DNA of 64,000 nt from NCBI RefSeq assembly GCF_002979455.1, contig NZ_PCOU01000024.1, positions 21,393 to 85,392 of the forward strand. Reading direction: 5' to 3'. The stretch comes from Chryseobacterium sp. MYb7. Its GTDB lineage: Bacteria > Bacteroidota > Bacteroidia > Flavobacteriales > Weeksellaceae. This document shows positions 9,296-17,866 of the stretch, piece by piece. Below the pieces are notes generated by a model, which did not search any database, was not told where the DNA came from, and saw only the letters and a list, made by a program, of their open reading frames with translations. Both the position numbers and the translations under genes were made by a program. Positions within the stretch are counted from its first letter, which is position 1. Every line of letters begins with the position of its first letter.

Positions 9296-10408
9296 ATGAA
9301 TTTTCTTAGACTTCCTTTCCTTGTCAAGCTTACGCTTGTGGTGATTTCCATCATTGGTCTTGGCTATCTTTTGGCATTAGGACAGACTATTTTAGCTCCG
9401 TTTTTTCTTGCTTTCCTGATGGCTATGCTGTTTTTACCGGCTGCCACTTTCATGGAAAAAAAGTTAAGATTCCCAAGATCTATGTCTACAATGACTTCCG
9501 TTTTTATTATGCTGATGATTTTAGGGGGTATTATTTATTTCTTTACCAATCAGCTCTCTGATTTCAGCAAAGATCTTCCCCACCTTAAAGAACAGTTCAC
9601 TACTGTTTTTAATAGTTTGCAGCACTGGGTTTCCAAAACATTCAATGTAAAAGTAGATGAACAAGTAGATTACATCAATCAGGGGCTGAATAAACTTTTG
9701 TCTTCCTCGGGAATGATTTTAGGTTTTACATTCGGTATATTCTCAACAGGATTCGGGTTTATTATATTTTTCACACTGTTTTTTATCTTTATTTTAAATT
9801 ACAGAAGGCTTTTAAATAATTTTATCGTTACTGTTTTCAACGAAAGACATAAAGCAAGTGTACAGGAAGCGGTAAGTGAGATTCGTGTCATGACCAAGAA
9901 ATATATCTTCGGATTATTTCTTCAGGTGGTTATCGTATCTATTTTGACTTCAACTCTTCTTACCATTTTAGGGGTAAAATATGCTATTCTTTTAGGAGTT
10001 TTAACAGGATTATTGAACGTTATTCCGTATCTGGGAATTTTTATTTCTCTTTTAATTTCCTGTTTTATAGCGTTTGCCACTACGGCTCCTTCAACGTGTA
10101 TTTATGTTGCTTTCGGCTATATTGCCATTCATGCTGTAGATGGTAATATCGTATTGCCATTTGTGGTAGGCTCAAAGGTAAAAATCAATGCTTTATTTTC
10201 CTTTATTGGTATTCTTTTAGGGGAACATCTTTGGGGAATTGCAGGAATGTTCCTGTGTATTCCGGCCATTGCAATTATAAAAATCATCTGTGAAAGAGTG
10301 GAAGATCTCAAACCATGGGGAAGATTGCTCGGAGAAGAACAGAAACCTCATAAAAAGAAAAAAAGTTATAAGATATCCAAGAATATTACGCTGAAAGAAA
10401 TGGACTAA
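9296..10408 (+). CDS. AI-2E family transporter (PerM/TqsA-like)
   Basis: The 370-residue polytopic protein has paired hydrophobic helices at both ends (about 10-50, 65-85, 150-175, 210-235, 240-270, 290-340) around a hydrophilic middle with conserved-type segments such as GVLTGLLNVIPYLG, a hallmark of the AI-2 exporter family. Family members move small molecules out of the cell or act in Na+/H+ antiport; the substrate here cannot be read. The C-terminus is very basic. It stands alone between two terminators. Confidence 0.88.
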   Translation: MNFLRLPFLVKLTLVVISIIGLGYLLALGQTILAPFFLAFLMAMLFLPAATFMEKKLRFPRSMSTMTSVFIMLMILGGIIYFFTNQLSDFSKDLPHLKEQFTTVFNSLQHWVSKTFNVKVDEQVDYINQGLNKLLSSSGMILGFTFGIFSTGFGFIIFFTLFFIFILNYRRLLNNFIVTVFNERHKASVQEAVSEIRVMTKKYIFGLFLQVVIVSILTSTLLTILGVKYAILLGVLTGLLNVIPYLGIFISLLISCFIAFATTAPSTCIYVAFGYIAIHAVDGNIVLPFVVGSKVKINALFSFIGILLGEHLWGIAGMFLCIPAIAIIKIICERVEDLKPWGRLLGEEQKPHKKKKSYKISKNITLKEMD

Positions 10409-10488
10409 GATATAAGTAATCAGTAATTGGCAATGAGTAATAATTGACATACTCGTTGCTTTGATTCTTTAAATCTTAAACTTTAAAT

Positions 10489-10524
10489 AAAAAAAGACTG
10501 TCTTTTTCAAGACAGTCTTTTTTT
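10489..10524. terminator. Bidirectional terminator between convergent genes
   Basis: AAAAAGACTGTCTT (10491-10504) pairs perfectly with AAGACAGTCTTTTT (10509-10522) around a 4-base loop. A/T runs on both sides allow use by the AI-2E gene (plus) and the Cys-rich peptide gene (minus). Confidence 0.85.
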
Positions 10525-10531
10525 ATTGTAT

Positions 10532-10786
10532 TTAAGGAAGAGCACACAAAGGACTCATTCCATTCGGACAGGTTTCTGTGCACAGAATATAAGTTTGACT
10601 ATCCGGGCAGTATCCATAATCCTGCGTTGGAGTGGTTCCTCCTCCGCCACCGCCTCCTAAACAAGGATCCCCAGGTGGGATTTTACAAGGACATCCAATA
10701 GGTCCTATATCACATTTTCCGATTCCACCTCCACCTTGGATTTCTCTTAAATCTGTACGGTTTAATTTTTTAAGATTTTTCAACAT
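10532..10786 (-). CDS. GG-leader cysteine-rich secreted peptide precursor (bacteriocin-like)
   Basis: The 84-residue precursor has the leader LKNLKKLNRTDLREIQGG, nearly the same as that of the peptide at 58692-58898 (MKNLKKLKRENLKTIKGG). The double glycine is the usual cut site of C39-peptidase exporters. The core is Gly/Pro rich, has a run of seven Gly residues and eight Cys residues, enough for four disulfides or for modification. Chryseobacterium genomes carry many such precursors, usually named bacteriocin-like proteins; activity is not established. No modifying enzyme, immunity protein or peptidase-transporter lies beside it. A TATATTTG element at 10810-10817 precedes the ATG. Confidence 0.75.
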   Translation of the reverse strand: MLKNLKKLNRTDLREIQGGGGIGKCDIGPIGCPCKIPPGDPCLGGGGGGGTTPTQDYGYCPDSQTYILCTETCPNGMSPLCALP

Positions 10787-10809
10787 AATTATTAGTTTAA
10801 TTTGTAAAT

Positions 10810-10842
10810 CAAATATAGAAAATAAAATTATTCAAAAACCAA
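10810..10842 (-). promoter_or_regulatory. Promoter of the GG-leader peptide gene
   Basis: The minus strand reads TTG (10840-10842), 22 bases, then TATATTTG (10810-10817), 23 bases before the ATG. The -7 box is exact; the spacing to TTG is at the upper end of what this consensus allows. Confidence 0.5.
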
Positions 10843-10912
10843 CATTAACCTATCATTAACATTAATTGTATATTTTTTATAAAAAATAAATCAATAAATC
10901 CTATTTTTATTT

Positions 10913-10920
10913 TACATTTG
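10913..10920 (+). promoter_or_regulatory. -7 promoter element of the DoxX gene
   Basis: TACATTTG matches TAnnTTTG exactly, 17 bases before the ATG at 10938, which implies a very short 5' leader. Confidence 0.5.
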
Positions 10921-10937
10921 ATATAAAATCATCAATC

Positions 10938-11315
10938 ATGAAAATAATAAAATTCATTTTATGCTTACTTTTCGGGCTTATGTTTGTTAATGCCGGATTA
11001 AACAAGTTTTTTAATTATATGCCGATGGAAAAACCTACTCCGGAGCAAATGAAGCTCTTTGCTGCTTTTGGAGAAATCAGCTGGCTGATGCCATTAGTAG
11101 GGATTGTAGAAGTCATTGGCGGATTATTATTTATCTTTCCAAAAACACGAGCGCTGGGAGCCATTGTTATTTTACCTGTCATGGTAGGAATTGTGACCCA
11201 CGTATTCACTATGGATAAATCTCCGATGGGAATGGGGATTGCCGGAGTAATGTTCCTGATTAATCTTTGGATGATTATTGACAACAAGGAAAAATATAAA
11301 CACTTAGTTTCATAA
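10938..11315 (+). CDS. DoxX-like small membrane protein
   Basis: The 125-residue protein has four predicted membrane helices (about 5-22, 48-68, 74-92, 98-115) and the DoxX-family feel of FVNAGLNKFF near the N-terminus and LMPLVGIVEVIGGLLF in helix 2. DoxX relatives are inner-membrane proteins linked to thiosulfate/quinone chemistry or oxidative stress, but many have no known role. The gene is single, with its own -7 element and a 19-bp inverted repeat after the stop. Confidence 0.8.
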   Translation: MKIIKFILCLLFGLMFVNAGLNKFFNYMPMEKPTPEQMKLFAAFGEISWLMPLVGIVEVIGGLLFIFPKTRALGAIVILPVMVGIVTHVFTMDKSPMGMGIAGVMFLINLWMIIDNKEKYKHLVS

Positions 11316-11362
11316 GATGGCAGGTAATAGGTTGCAGTACCTACAACCTATTACCTGCCATC
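11316..11362. repeat. Perfect 19-bp inverted repeat between convergent genes
   Basis: GATGGCAGGTAATAGGTTG (11316-11334) and CAACCTATTACCTGCCATC (11344-11362) pair perfectly around 9 bases. There is no T-run on either side, unlike the other terminators here. Its GGTAATAGGTTGCAG words resemble dispersed intergenic repeats of flavobacteria. It may still stop or protect both converging transcripts. Confidence 0.7.
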
Positions 11363-11375
11363 CGCTACCTCTTCC

Positions 11376-12734
11376 CTATACAAAGGCACTGAATCCTGTA
11401 ATGGAACGCCCTACAATCAATGAATTGATTTCTTTTGTTCCTTCATAGGAATAAATAGCTTCTGCATCAGCAACAAATCTGGCTACATCGTATTCCAGCA
11501 GAATTCCGTTTCCTCCCAGTACTTCTCTTGCTCTGGAAACGATATCTCTTGTTCTAAGTGTACAGAAAACCTTAGCTAAAGAAGCATGCTCGTCTTTTAA
11601 AATTCCTTCATCCTGCATTTCGGATAATCTGAAAACCATAGTCTGCATGGCGGTAAGGTTTGACAACATTTCTACCAAATGCCCCTGAATCATCTGGAAT
11701 GAAGCAATAGGCCTTCCAAACTGTTCTCTTTTTCGGGTATAATCCAATGCACTTTCGTAAGCTCCACGTGCGCAGCCTGTAGCCATCCATGCTACTCCTG
11801 CTCTGGTCATTCTCAGTACTTTTCCTGTATCTTTAAAGGAGTTGGCATTCTGCAAACGGTTTTCTTCGGTAACAAGACAGTCTTTCAATGTGATTAATCC
11901 ATTCTGTACAATTCTTAAAGCCATTTTTCCTTTGATCTTTTCGACAGAATATCCAGGATTATCCTTTTCTACAATAAATCCTTTCACTTCTCCACTGTCC
12001 AGATCTCTTGCCCAGATAATGATGAGATCAGCGAAGGTAGCATTACCGATCCATTTTTTCTGACCGTTGAGAACCCAGCCTTCCGGTGTTTTTTTACAGG
12101 TTACAGTAAGTCCGCCTGCTGCTCCTGAACCTACTTCCGGCTCTGTCAACCCAAAAGCGCCTATTTTTTCAAATTTCTGCATTTGTGGAAGCCATTTTTG
12201 CTTCTGTTCTTCAGATCCGCAGATATAAATAGAACCCATTGCCAATCCGGATTGTACTCCAAAGAAAGTAGCAATAGAAGCGTCTATTCTGGCCATTTCC
12301 ATCGCAATAACCCCTTCCATCAGGAAAGGCATTCCCGGGCAGCCATACCCTTCATAGGTAACCCCGCAAATATCCAGTTTCTGGAATTTTGGGATTAGCT
12401 CAAAAGGGAATTCATCCCTAAGCCAGTAGTGATTTACCAAAGGTTTTACTTCTTTTTCCATGAATGCTCTTACTTTCAACTGAATTTCACGCTGTTCAGG
12501 GGTAAGAGTGTGGTAGATATCGTAAAAATCGCCGTCAATGGGTGGAAGTTCTTTATTTTTCTTTTCCGGATCAAGCATTTTCATGAGTCCGGAAAGCTGT
12601 TTATCATCCAGTTTTGAGAAATTATGCATCAGCTTGGGCAGATCTACTTTTTGAGAAATAGCACTCAGCTGATCGAAATCTATGGATGTGAATAATCCTA
12701 TTGCATTTCTGATTTTTGAAAAAGTATTTGACAT
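11376..12734 (-). CDS. Acyl-CoA dehydrogenase, glutaryl-CoA dehydrogenase-like
   Basis: Taken from the ATG at 12734 (MSNTFSKIRN), the protein has 452 residues with the full FAD acyl-CoA dehydrogenase fold: N-terminal helical domain, middle domain (FGLTEPEVGSGAAGG is the flavin-binding signature) and a C-terminal helical domain (YTRKREQFGRPIASFQ). The active-site Glu is in YEGTKEINSLIVGR, and the ending GRSITGFSAF is like the glutaryl-CoA dehydrogenase / plant ACX4 branch. It should oxidise a short acyl-CoA and pass electrons to ETF. The substrate is uncertain. The gene is alone, so context does not help. An upstream in-frame ATG (12791) would add an atypical 19 residues. Confidence 0.88.
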   Translation of the reverse strand: MSNTFSKIRNAIGLFTSIDFDQLSAISQKVDLPKLMHNFSKLDDKQLSGLMKMLDPEKKNKELPPIDGDFYDIYHTLTPEQREIQLKVRAFMEKEVKPLVNHYWLRDEFPFELIPKFQKLDICGVTYEGYGCPGMPFLMEGVIAMEMARIDASIATFFGVQSGLAMGSIYICGSEEQKQKWLPQMQKFEKIGAFGLTEPEVGSGAAGGLTVTCKKTPEGWVLNGQKKWIGNATFADLIIIWARDLDSGEVKGFIVEKDNPGYSVEKIKGKMALRIVQNGLITLKDCLVTEENRLQNANSFKDTGKVLRMTRAGVAWMATGCARGAYESALDYTRKREQFGRPIASFQMIQGHLVEMLSNLTAMQTMVFRLSEMQDEGILKDEHASLAKVFCTLRTRDIVSRAREVLGGNGILLEYDVARFVADAEAIYSYEGTKEINSLIVGRSITGFSAFV

Positions 12735-12868
12735 AGTGATAGATTGTAGTTTTGGTTTGTAAAAGATAAGCAAAAATTGCTCCGAAAACAAAGCTCAAAG
12801 GTCAACACCGTTTTACAAAACACTCAATTTCAATAAATTAAAAGATCACATTTTATTTACAAGCTTTT

Positions 12869-12876
12869 TACTTTTG
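12869..12876 (+). promoter_or_regulatory. -7 promoter element of the DUF4349 gene
   Basis: TACTTTTG, an exact TAnnTTTG match, lies 66 bases before the ATG at 12943. Confidence 0.4.
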
Positions 12877-12942
12877 ATTTTCAAGCGTTACAAAAGATAC
12901 TGACTGAACTTTGACTTCAGGAAAACAACAAAAATCAACGCT

Positions 12943-13854
12943 ATGAAAACTACTTACATTACATTATCTCTATCTGCTGTTCTTTTATTAGGAATTTATT
13001 CATGTAAAAAGGGAGAAGTCTCCTCTAAAGAACTTGAAGCTTATGCTACTACAGACTCTGCAGCAGTGGTTCTATCAGACAGCATCTCCTCCGTTGCAGA
13101 TATGAAAGTAAAAGACAAACAATTCATCAAAACTGCGGATGTGAATATGGAAGTAAAAGATGTATATAACGCCACTATTGCCATTGAAAAATCTGTACAG
13201 GATCTTGGAGGTTTTGTTACGAATAGCAATCTTCAAAGTAACGTGGTTTCTGAAAACACCTACAATACATCCAATGAAAAGGCTATGCTGGTAAAAAAGT
13301 ATCAGACTGAAAACAGAATGCAGGTACGCATTCCTACGGAAAAGCTCGGTGAACTATTAACCGCAATCAATACCAATAAATTATTTCTTAATTCTAGATC
13401 CATTAATGCGGAAGACGTGACCGCTAACATCAAATATTCTGAACTGGAAGGAAAAAGAAATCAAAAGACTTCTGAAAATATCAGCAAGCTAAAAACAAAT
13501 AAGGATAAAGTAACTCTGGACGATAAAAATATGTCCGAAGGAAACCTTCAAAAGCTTTCCAGCATGAACATGACAGATGATTTGAAATACAGCACGATTG
13601 ACATTTACATTAAAGAGCCTCAATTGCGCATTGCTGAAATAGCTGTCACCAACACAACAAGCATTGATAATAAATATAAATACAATTTCATTTACGATGC
13701 AAAAGATGGTTTTGTATACGGATTCTATCTGATTCAGAGAAGCATAGTGGCTCTCATCAATGTATGGCCTCTTGTACTAATTGCTGCAATAATTATCTAT
13801 TTTTTAAGAAAAAGAAAAGTTTCAAAACATGCACAGCCAAAAAACCAGGAATAA
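12943..13854 (+). CDS. DUF4349 lipoprotein
   Basis: The 303-residue protein begins with a lipoprotein signal (LLLGIYSC, Cys21), so it is probably anchored by lipid in the envelope. The middle, from about 60 to 230, matches the DUF4349 pattern: a beta-strand/helix unit starting with ADVNMEVKDVYNA and including IEKSVQDLGGFVTNSN, with heptad-like basic helices after it. A C-terminal membrane helix (about 265-285) followed by basic residues gives a second anchor. DUF4349 proteins are found widely with unknown function. The gene is monocistronic with a terminator at 13900-13933. Confidence 0.85.
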   Translation: MKTTYITLSLSAVLLLGIYSCKKGEVSSKELEAYATTDSAAVVLSDSISSVADMKVKDKQFIKTADVNMEVKDVYNATIAIEKSVQDLGGFVTNSNLQSNVVSENTYNTSNEKAMLVKKYQTENRMQVRIPTEKLGELLTAINTNKLFLNSRSINAEDVTANIKYSELEGKRNQKTSENISKLKTNKDKVTLDDKNMSEGNLQKLSSMNMTDDLKYSTIDIYIKEPQLRIAEIAVTNTTSIDNKYKYNFIYDAKDGFVYGFYLIQRSIVALINVWPLVLIAAIIIYFLRKRKVSKHAQPKNQE

Positions 13855-13865
13855 AAAAGCTATCC

Positions 13866-13879
13866 TAACCAATTGGTTA
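13866..13879. repeat. 14-bp palindrome
   Basis: TAACCAATTGGTTA is a perfect palindrome just after the DUF4349 stop codon and before its terminator. Its role is unknown; it may extend the 3' end structure. Confidence 0.3.
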
Positions 13880-13899
13880 TCATCATAATTTTAGATTTT

Positions 13900-13933
13900 A
13901 CGACCTCCTATTTCCGGGAGGTTTTTATTTTTT
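13900..13933 (+). terminator. Terminator of the DUF4349 gene
   Basis: ACCTCC (13903-13908) pairs with GGAGGT (13917-13922), followed by a long T-rich run. Confidence 0.75.
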
Positions 13934-14010
13934 TTGAAAAAAACTGTAACGATTGTAATACCTGCTTTACCTACTCTTTAAAAGAACAGAAAATCAAAAA
14001 AATTAATACC

Positions 14011-14886
14011 ATGAAAAATTTAATAAAACTTGGATTCGCAGCATTATTATCAATGAGCACCATGACCACAAAAGCACAGGATTCAAACACCGGAAAAGAC
14101 AACAGCCTGCTTTGGGAAGTCTCAGGGAACGACCTCACTAAACCATCTTACATTACCGGAACTTTTCATATCTTATGCAGTAAAGATTTTGAGATTAAAC
14201 CTAAGGTATTGAAAGCTCTTGAAAAATCTGACAACTTTATCATGGAAATCAATTATACAGATCCTGCTGAAATGATGTCACTGCAAAAAATGTTTCAGAC
14301 CGATAAAAAAATATCAGATCAGCTCTCTCCTGAAGAAGCTAAAGAGTTGAATACCATTCTCGCCAATTACGGAACGGATCTGAAAAGCATTGATTCTTCA
14401 AGTCCTCAGGCACTTTATACCTTGCTTTCAACCAAAGCGATTCCTTGTCCCAAGACTGAAATAAAGCTTTACGAAATGGAACTTCTGCAGAAAGCAATAA
14501 AAGACAAGAAGAGCATCAAAGGACTTGAAAAAGTAGAGCATCAAATGAAAGCCATCACCAAAGCCTACGACCTGAAAAGTACCATTACCCAACTCAAAAT
14601 GGATAAGGAATATGAAATATTGTTCAGACAGATGATTGAGGCTTTTAAAAATGAAAACGCACAGTCACTTTATAGTCTTTTCAAGGATGAAAGATTTATG
14701 AATGCTCAACAGGAAAAAGCAATGCTGACCGACAGAAATGAAAACTGGGTAAAAGTAATGCCGGAAATCATGAAAAAAGAAGGGTCTTTCTTTGCCGTTG
14801 GAGGTTCCCATCTTATGGGTAGAAATGGAATTATCCCTCTTTTAAAGGCAAAAGGCTATACCGTAAAACCTGTGTCAAGCTTATAA
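14011..14886 (+). CDS. TraB/GumN family protein, exported
   Basis: From the ATG at 14011 the protein has 291 residues and a signal peptide (MKNLIKLGFAALLSMSTMTTKAQ). TraB/GumN (Tiki-like) motifs frame the domain: TGTFHILC near the start and VGGSHLMGRNGIIPLL near the end. These His/Glu sites are related to a metalloprotease-like fold. The frame is open further upstream, but the earlier Met gives no signal peptide, so the later start is preferred. An ECF sigma factor gene follows 24 bases after the stop, so the three genes 14011-16015 may form one unit. Confidence 0.85.
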   Translation: MKNLIKLGFAALLSMSTMTTKAQDSNTGKDNSLLWEVSGNDLTKPSYITGTFHILCSKDFEIKPKVLKALEKSDNFIMEINYTDPAEMMSLQKMFQTDKKISDQLSPEEAKELNTILANYGTDLKSIDSSSPQALYTLLSTKAIPCPKTEIKLYEMELLQKAIKDKKSIKGLEKVEHQMKAITKAYDLKSTITQLKMDKEYEILFRQMIEAFKNENAQSLYSLFKDERFMNAQQEKAMLTDRNENWVKVMPEIMKKEGSFFAVGGSHLMGRNGIIPLLKAKGYTVKPVSSL

Positions 14887-14910
14887 TCGTAACCAAACCA
14901 TGAAACTATT

Positions 14911-15420
14911 GTGAGTAATCCAACTGAAACTGCTTTTTTAAAGCTCGTCAACCAGCACAAAGGGATTTTATACAAAGCCTCTCGGATCTATGCAGATTCC
15001 GTAGAGGACCGGGAAGACCTTCAGCAGGAGATTCTTATCCAGCTTTGGAAATCCTACCAAAACTTCAAAGGGAACAGTGAATTTTCTACCTGGATGTATC
15101 GGGTTGCGATCAATACGGCAATTACCTATTTAAAAAAGGAAAAGCAAAGATCTACTAATCATGCAGAGGCTCCCACTCATTTTGAAGTACAGCAGGAGGA
15201 TTACAATCCTACAAAAGACAGGCAGCTGGAAATTTTTTACAATGCCGTTCAGGAGCTGAACTCATTAGAAAAAGCCGTCATATTTTATTTCATGGAAGGA
15301 ATGTCTCACAAAGAAATAGGAAGCAATTTAGGACTTAGTGAAGGCAATGCCCGCGTAAAACTCAACAGAACAAAAGAAAAAATACAGCAAATCATAAAAA
15401 AATCAGGCTATGAATTTTGA
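14911..15420 (+). CDS. RNA polymerase sigma factor, ECF (sigma-70) family
   Basis: The 169-residue protein has region 2 (about 15-85, with DREDLQQEILIQLWKSYQ and FSTWMYRVAINTA) and region 4 (about 115-165, with the helix-turn-helix MSHKEIGSNLGLSEGNARV). It directs RNA polymerase to a small regulon, probably in response to an envelope signal. The start must be GTG at 14911: the nearest ATG (14900) is out of frame and hits a stop after four codons. The next gene overlaps by 11 bases and encodes a membrane protein, the place of an anti-sigma factor. Confidence 0.9.
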   Translation: MSNPTETAFLKLVNQHKGILYKASRIYADSVEDREDLQQEILIQLWKSYQNFKGNSEFSTWMYRVAINTAITYLKKEKQRSTNHAEAPTHFEVQQEDYNPTKDRQLEIFYNAVQELNSLEKAVIFYFMEGMSHKEIGSNLGLSEGNARVKLNRTKEKIQQIIKKSGYEF

Positions 15421-16015
15421 TCAATTAAAAGAACAGTGGAATAAAGAAGACAGCGACGTCCATATTCCTGATACCATACAGCAATTAAAAGAAAGTAAAC
15501 ATCCTATAGAAAAGATTCAGAAAAATATGAAAAAAGAATTTCCGATGCAGATTGTTGCCATCATTCTGATCGCTTTTTTCCCTCTTCAGTTTAAATTTCC
15601 TTCTTCACAATACATTATTTACTATGTATCTTATACCATGATGGTGGTTATTTCATCATACTATCTGTTAGGATTTTATAAATTCTACAAACAGACAGAG
15701 CTCTATACCGGAAATACCAAAAACAGCCTTTGGAAAATATACCACGAACTACGTCTGAATATGGAACGATACCAGTCTTTTGGATTTTTGCTGCTTCCTC
15801 ATTTTCTGGTAACAATAGGGCTTTTCATTTATAACACAATGGAAGAGCAGGGGAAATCTCTAGCAGAACTCACCTCTTCTCATCAGCAGGGATTAATTAT
15901 TGCCGTGCTTATAGGAACCTTAGGGATTATAACAAGCATTGTTCTCTGGACAAAATACATCTATGGAAGAAGTGCCAAACAATTGGAAAAGATTCTGAAC
16001 GAAATGGAAGAATAA
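15410..16015 (+). CDS. Four-helix membrane protein, probable partner of the ECF sigma factor
   Basis: The 201-residue protein has a cytoplasmic N-terminus (about 1-45, starting MNFDQLKEQWNKED), then helices at about 46-63, 67-87, 125-143 and 158-180, and a short basic tail. Start and upstream stop overlap (11 bases), implying translational coupling with the sigma factor. By position it should be the anti-sigma factor or sensor, but no zinc-binding anti-sigma motif is seen. Its family is not recognised. A terminator follows at 16051-16082. Confidence 0.75.
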   Translation: MNFDQLKEQWNKEDSDVHIPDTIQQLKESKHPIEKIQKNMKKEFPMQIVAIILIAFFPLQFKFPSSQYIIYYVSYTMMVVISSYYLLGFYKFYKQTELYTGNTKNSLWKIYHELRLNMERYQSFGFLLLPHFLVTIGLFIYNTMEEQGKSLAELTSSHQQGLIIAVLIGTLGIITSIVLWTKYIYGRSAKQLEKILNEMEE

Positions 16016-16050
16016 AATCTTAAATTCTTATCACCAAACACTTTTTATAC

Positions 16051-16082
16051 AACCTCAGATCAACTCTGGGGTTTTGTTTTTT
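16051..16082 (+). terminator. Terminator after the sigma factor operon
   Basis: AACCTCAGA (16051-16059) pairs with TCTGGGGTT (16065-16073), one G-T wobble, followed by TTGTTTTTT. Confidence 0.7.
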
Positions 16083-16133
16083 AAAAAAATGTTATTTCTC
16101 GTCTTCAAATTTATCTGAGGTTTTATTTTTCCG

Positions 16134-16141
16134 TAAATTTG
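16134..16141 (+). promoter_or_regulatory. -7 promoter element of pgi
   Basis: TAAATTTG, an exact TAnnTTTG match, lies 81 bases before the pgi ATG. Confidence 0.4.
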
Positions 16142-16222
16142 CAAATCAGAAATAAATGATTACGGATTGTCAGTTATTTTTAGTCCTGCACATCATTTTC
16201 TGAGAGATAAAAATTCTGCAAT

Positions 16223-17863
16223 ATGCTATCAAAAATAAATCCAACACAAACTAACAGCTGGAAGGCACTTGACGAACACTTCGGGGGGAACGATTTTGAT
16301 CTTAGAACCCTTTTCCAATATAACCCGAACCGTTTTAACGAGTTTTCCCTTCAAAAGGACAACTACCTTTTTGATTATTCTAAAAATTTAATTGATTCCA
16401 GAACAAAGGATCTTTTACTACAATTGGCAGAAGAAAGCCAGCTAAAAGATGCTATTTCCAAAATGTTCTCAGGAGATAAAATCAATGAAACGGAAGGAAG
16501 AGCCGTATTACACACTGCATTAAGAGATTTTTCTGACCGTGAAATTATTGTAGACGGGGAAAACATCAAACCACAGATCAAGAGAGTTCTTGAACATATG
16601 AAATCTTTTTCTGAAAAAGTAATTTCAGGAGAGCATAAAGGTTTCAGCGGAAAAGAAATTACAGATGTAGTGAACATCGGGATTGGAGGATCAGATTTGG
16701 GTCCTGTAATGGTTTGTTCTGCTTTGAAGCATTTTAAAACAAGATTAAACGCTCACTTTGTTTCCAACGTGGACGGAAATCATATCGCAGAAGTAGTGAA
16801 GAATTTAAATCCTGAAACTACTTTATTCATCATTGCTTCCAAAACATTTACCACTCAGGAAACAATGACCAATGCCAACTCTGCTAAAGACTGGTTCCTG
16901 AAAGCTGGAAAACAGGAAGATGTAGCGAAGCATTTCGTTGCTTTATCTACTAATATTGAAGAAGTTAAAAAGTTCGGAATCGCGGAAGAAAATATTTTCG
17001 AGTTCTGGGATTGGGTAGGCGGAAGGTACTCTCTTTGGAGTGCTATCGGATTAAGTATTGTACTTTCTGTAGGATATGAAAACTTCGAACAGCTTCTAAG
17101 AGGTGCTTTTGATACTGATCAGCATTTTCAGACTGCAGATTTCTCAGAAAACGTTCCTGTATTAATGGGACTTTTGGGAATCTGGTACCGCAATTTCTAT
17201 GCAGCTACTACCTATGCGATCTTACCTTATTCTCAATATCTGGACAGATTCGCTGCTTATCTGCAACAGGGAGATATGGAAAGTAACGGAAAATGTGTAG
17301 ACAGAAACGGAGAATTTGTAGAATATGAAACAGGACCTATCATCTGGGGAGAGCCTGGTACAAATGGTCAGCACGCATTCTATCAATTAATCCACCAAGG
17401 AACAGAATTGATTCCGGCAGATTTTATTGCTTACACAAAGAGCCCGAACAAAGTTTCGGATCACCAGGATAAATTATTAGCAAACTTTTTCGCTCAGACT
17501 GAAGCACTAGCCTTCGGAAAATTGGAAGAGGAAGTTGAAAATGAACTTAGAAAGTCCGGTAAATCTGACGAAGAAATAGACAGACTGCTTAATTTCAAAG
17601 TCTTTCACGGAAACACTCCGACTAACTCTATATTATTCAAAGAATTAACTCCTTTTTCATTAGGTCAGCTGATTGCTTTATATGAACACAAAATTTTCGT
17701 TCAGGGAGTAATCTGGAATATTTTCAGCTTTGACCAATTTGGAGTGGAATTAGGAAAAGTATTAGCCAATAAAATCCTTCCTGAATTGGAGAACAATGAA
17801 GCAATAAGCTCTCATGACAGTTCTACCAATGGATTGATCAATTACTATAAAGAAAATAAATAG
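16223..17863 (+). CDS. pgi: Glucose-6-phosphate isomerase
   Basis: The 546-residue enzyme interconverts glucose 6-phosphate and fructose 6-phosphate in glycolysis/gluconeogenesis in the cytoplasm. Signatures seen: VNIGIGGSDLGP (sugar-phosphate binding, about residue 152), DWVGGRYSLWSAIG (family signature 1) and the C-terminal FDQFGVELGK (family signature 2). Catalytic Glu is in GNGQH-type context (GTNGQHAFYQLIHQG). The length is normal for the E. coli-type enzyme. A methyltransferase gene starts 3 bases after the stop, so the two are cotranscribed. Confidence 0.97.
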   Translation: MLSKINPTQTNSWKALDEHFGGNDFDLRTLFQYNPNRFNEFSLQKDNYLFDYSKNLIDSRTKDLLLQLAEESQLKDAISKMFSGDKINETEGRAVLHTALRDFSDREIIVDGENIKPQIKRVLEHMKSFSEKVISGEHKGFSGKEITDVVNIGIGGSDLGPVMVCSALKHFKTRLNAHFVSNVDGNHIAEVVKNLNPETTLFIIASKTFTTQETMTNANSAKDWFLKAGKQEDVAKHFVALSTNIEEVKKFGIAEENIFEFWDWVGGRYSLWSAIGLSIVLSVGYENFEQLLRGAFDTDQHFQTADFSENVPVLMGLLGIWYRNFYAATTYAILPYSQYLDRFAAYLQQGDMESNGKCVDRNGEFVEYETGPIIWGEPGTNGQHAFYQLIHQGTELIPADFIAYTKSPNKVSDHQDKLLANFFAQTEALAFGKLEEEVENELRKSGKSDEEIDRLLNFKVFHGNTPTNSILFKELTPFSLGQLIALYEHKIFVQGVIWNIFSFDQFGVELGKVLANKILPELENNEAISSHDSSTNGLINYYKENK

Positions 17864-17866
17864 CAG

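Noticed and set aside
10632..10859. 75-codon plus-strand frame starting with a Pro run
   Set aside because: The Pro run is only the complement of the Gly run in the Cys-rich peptide.
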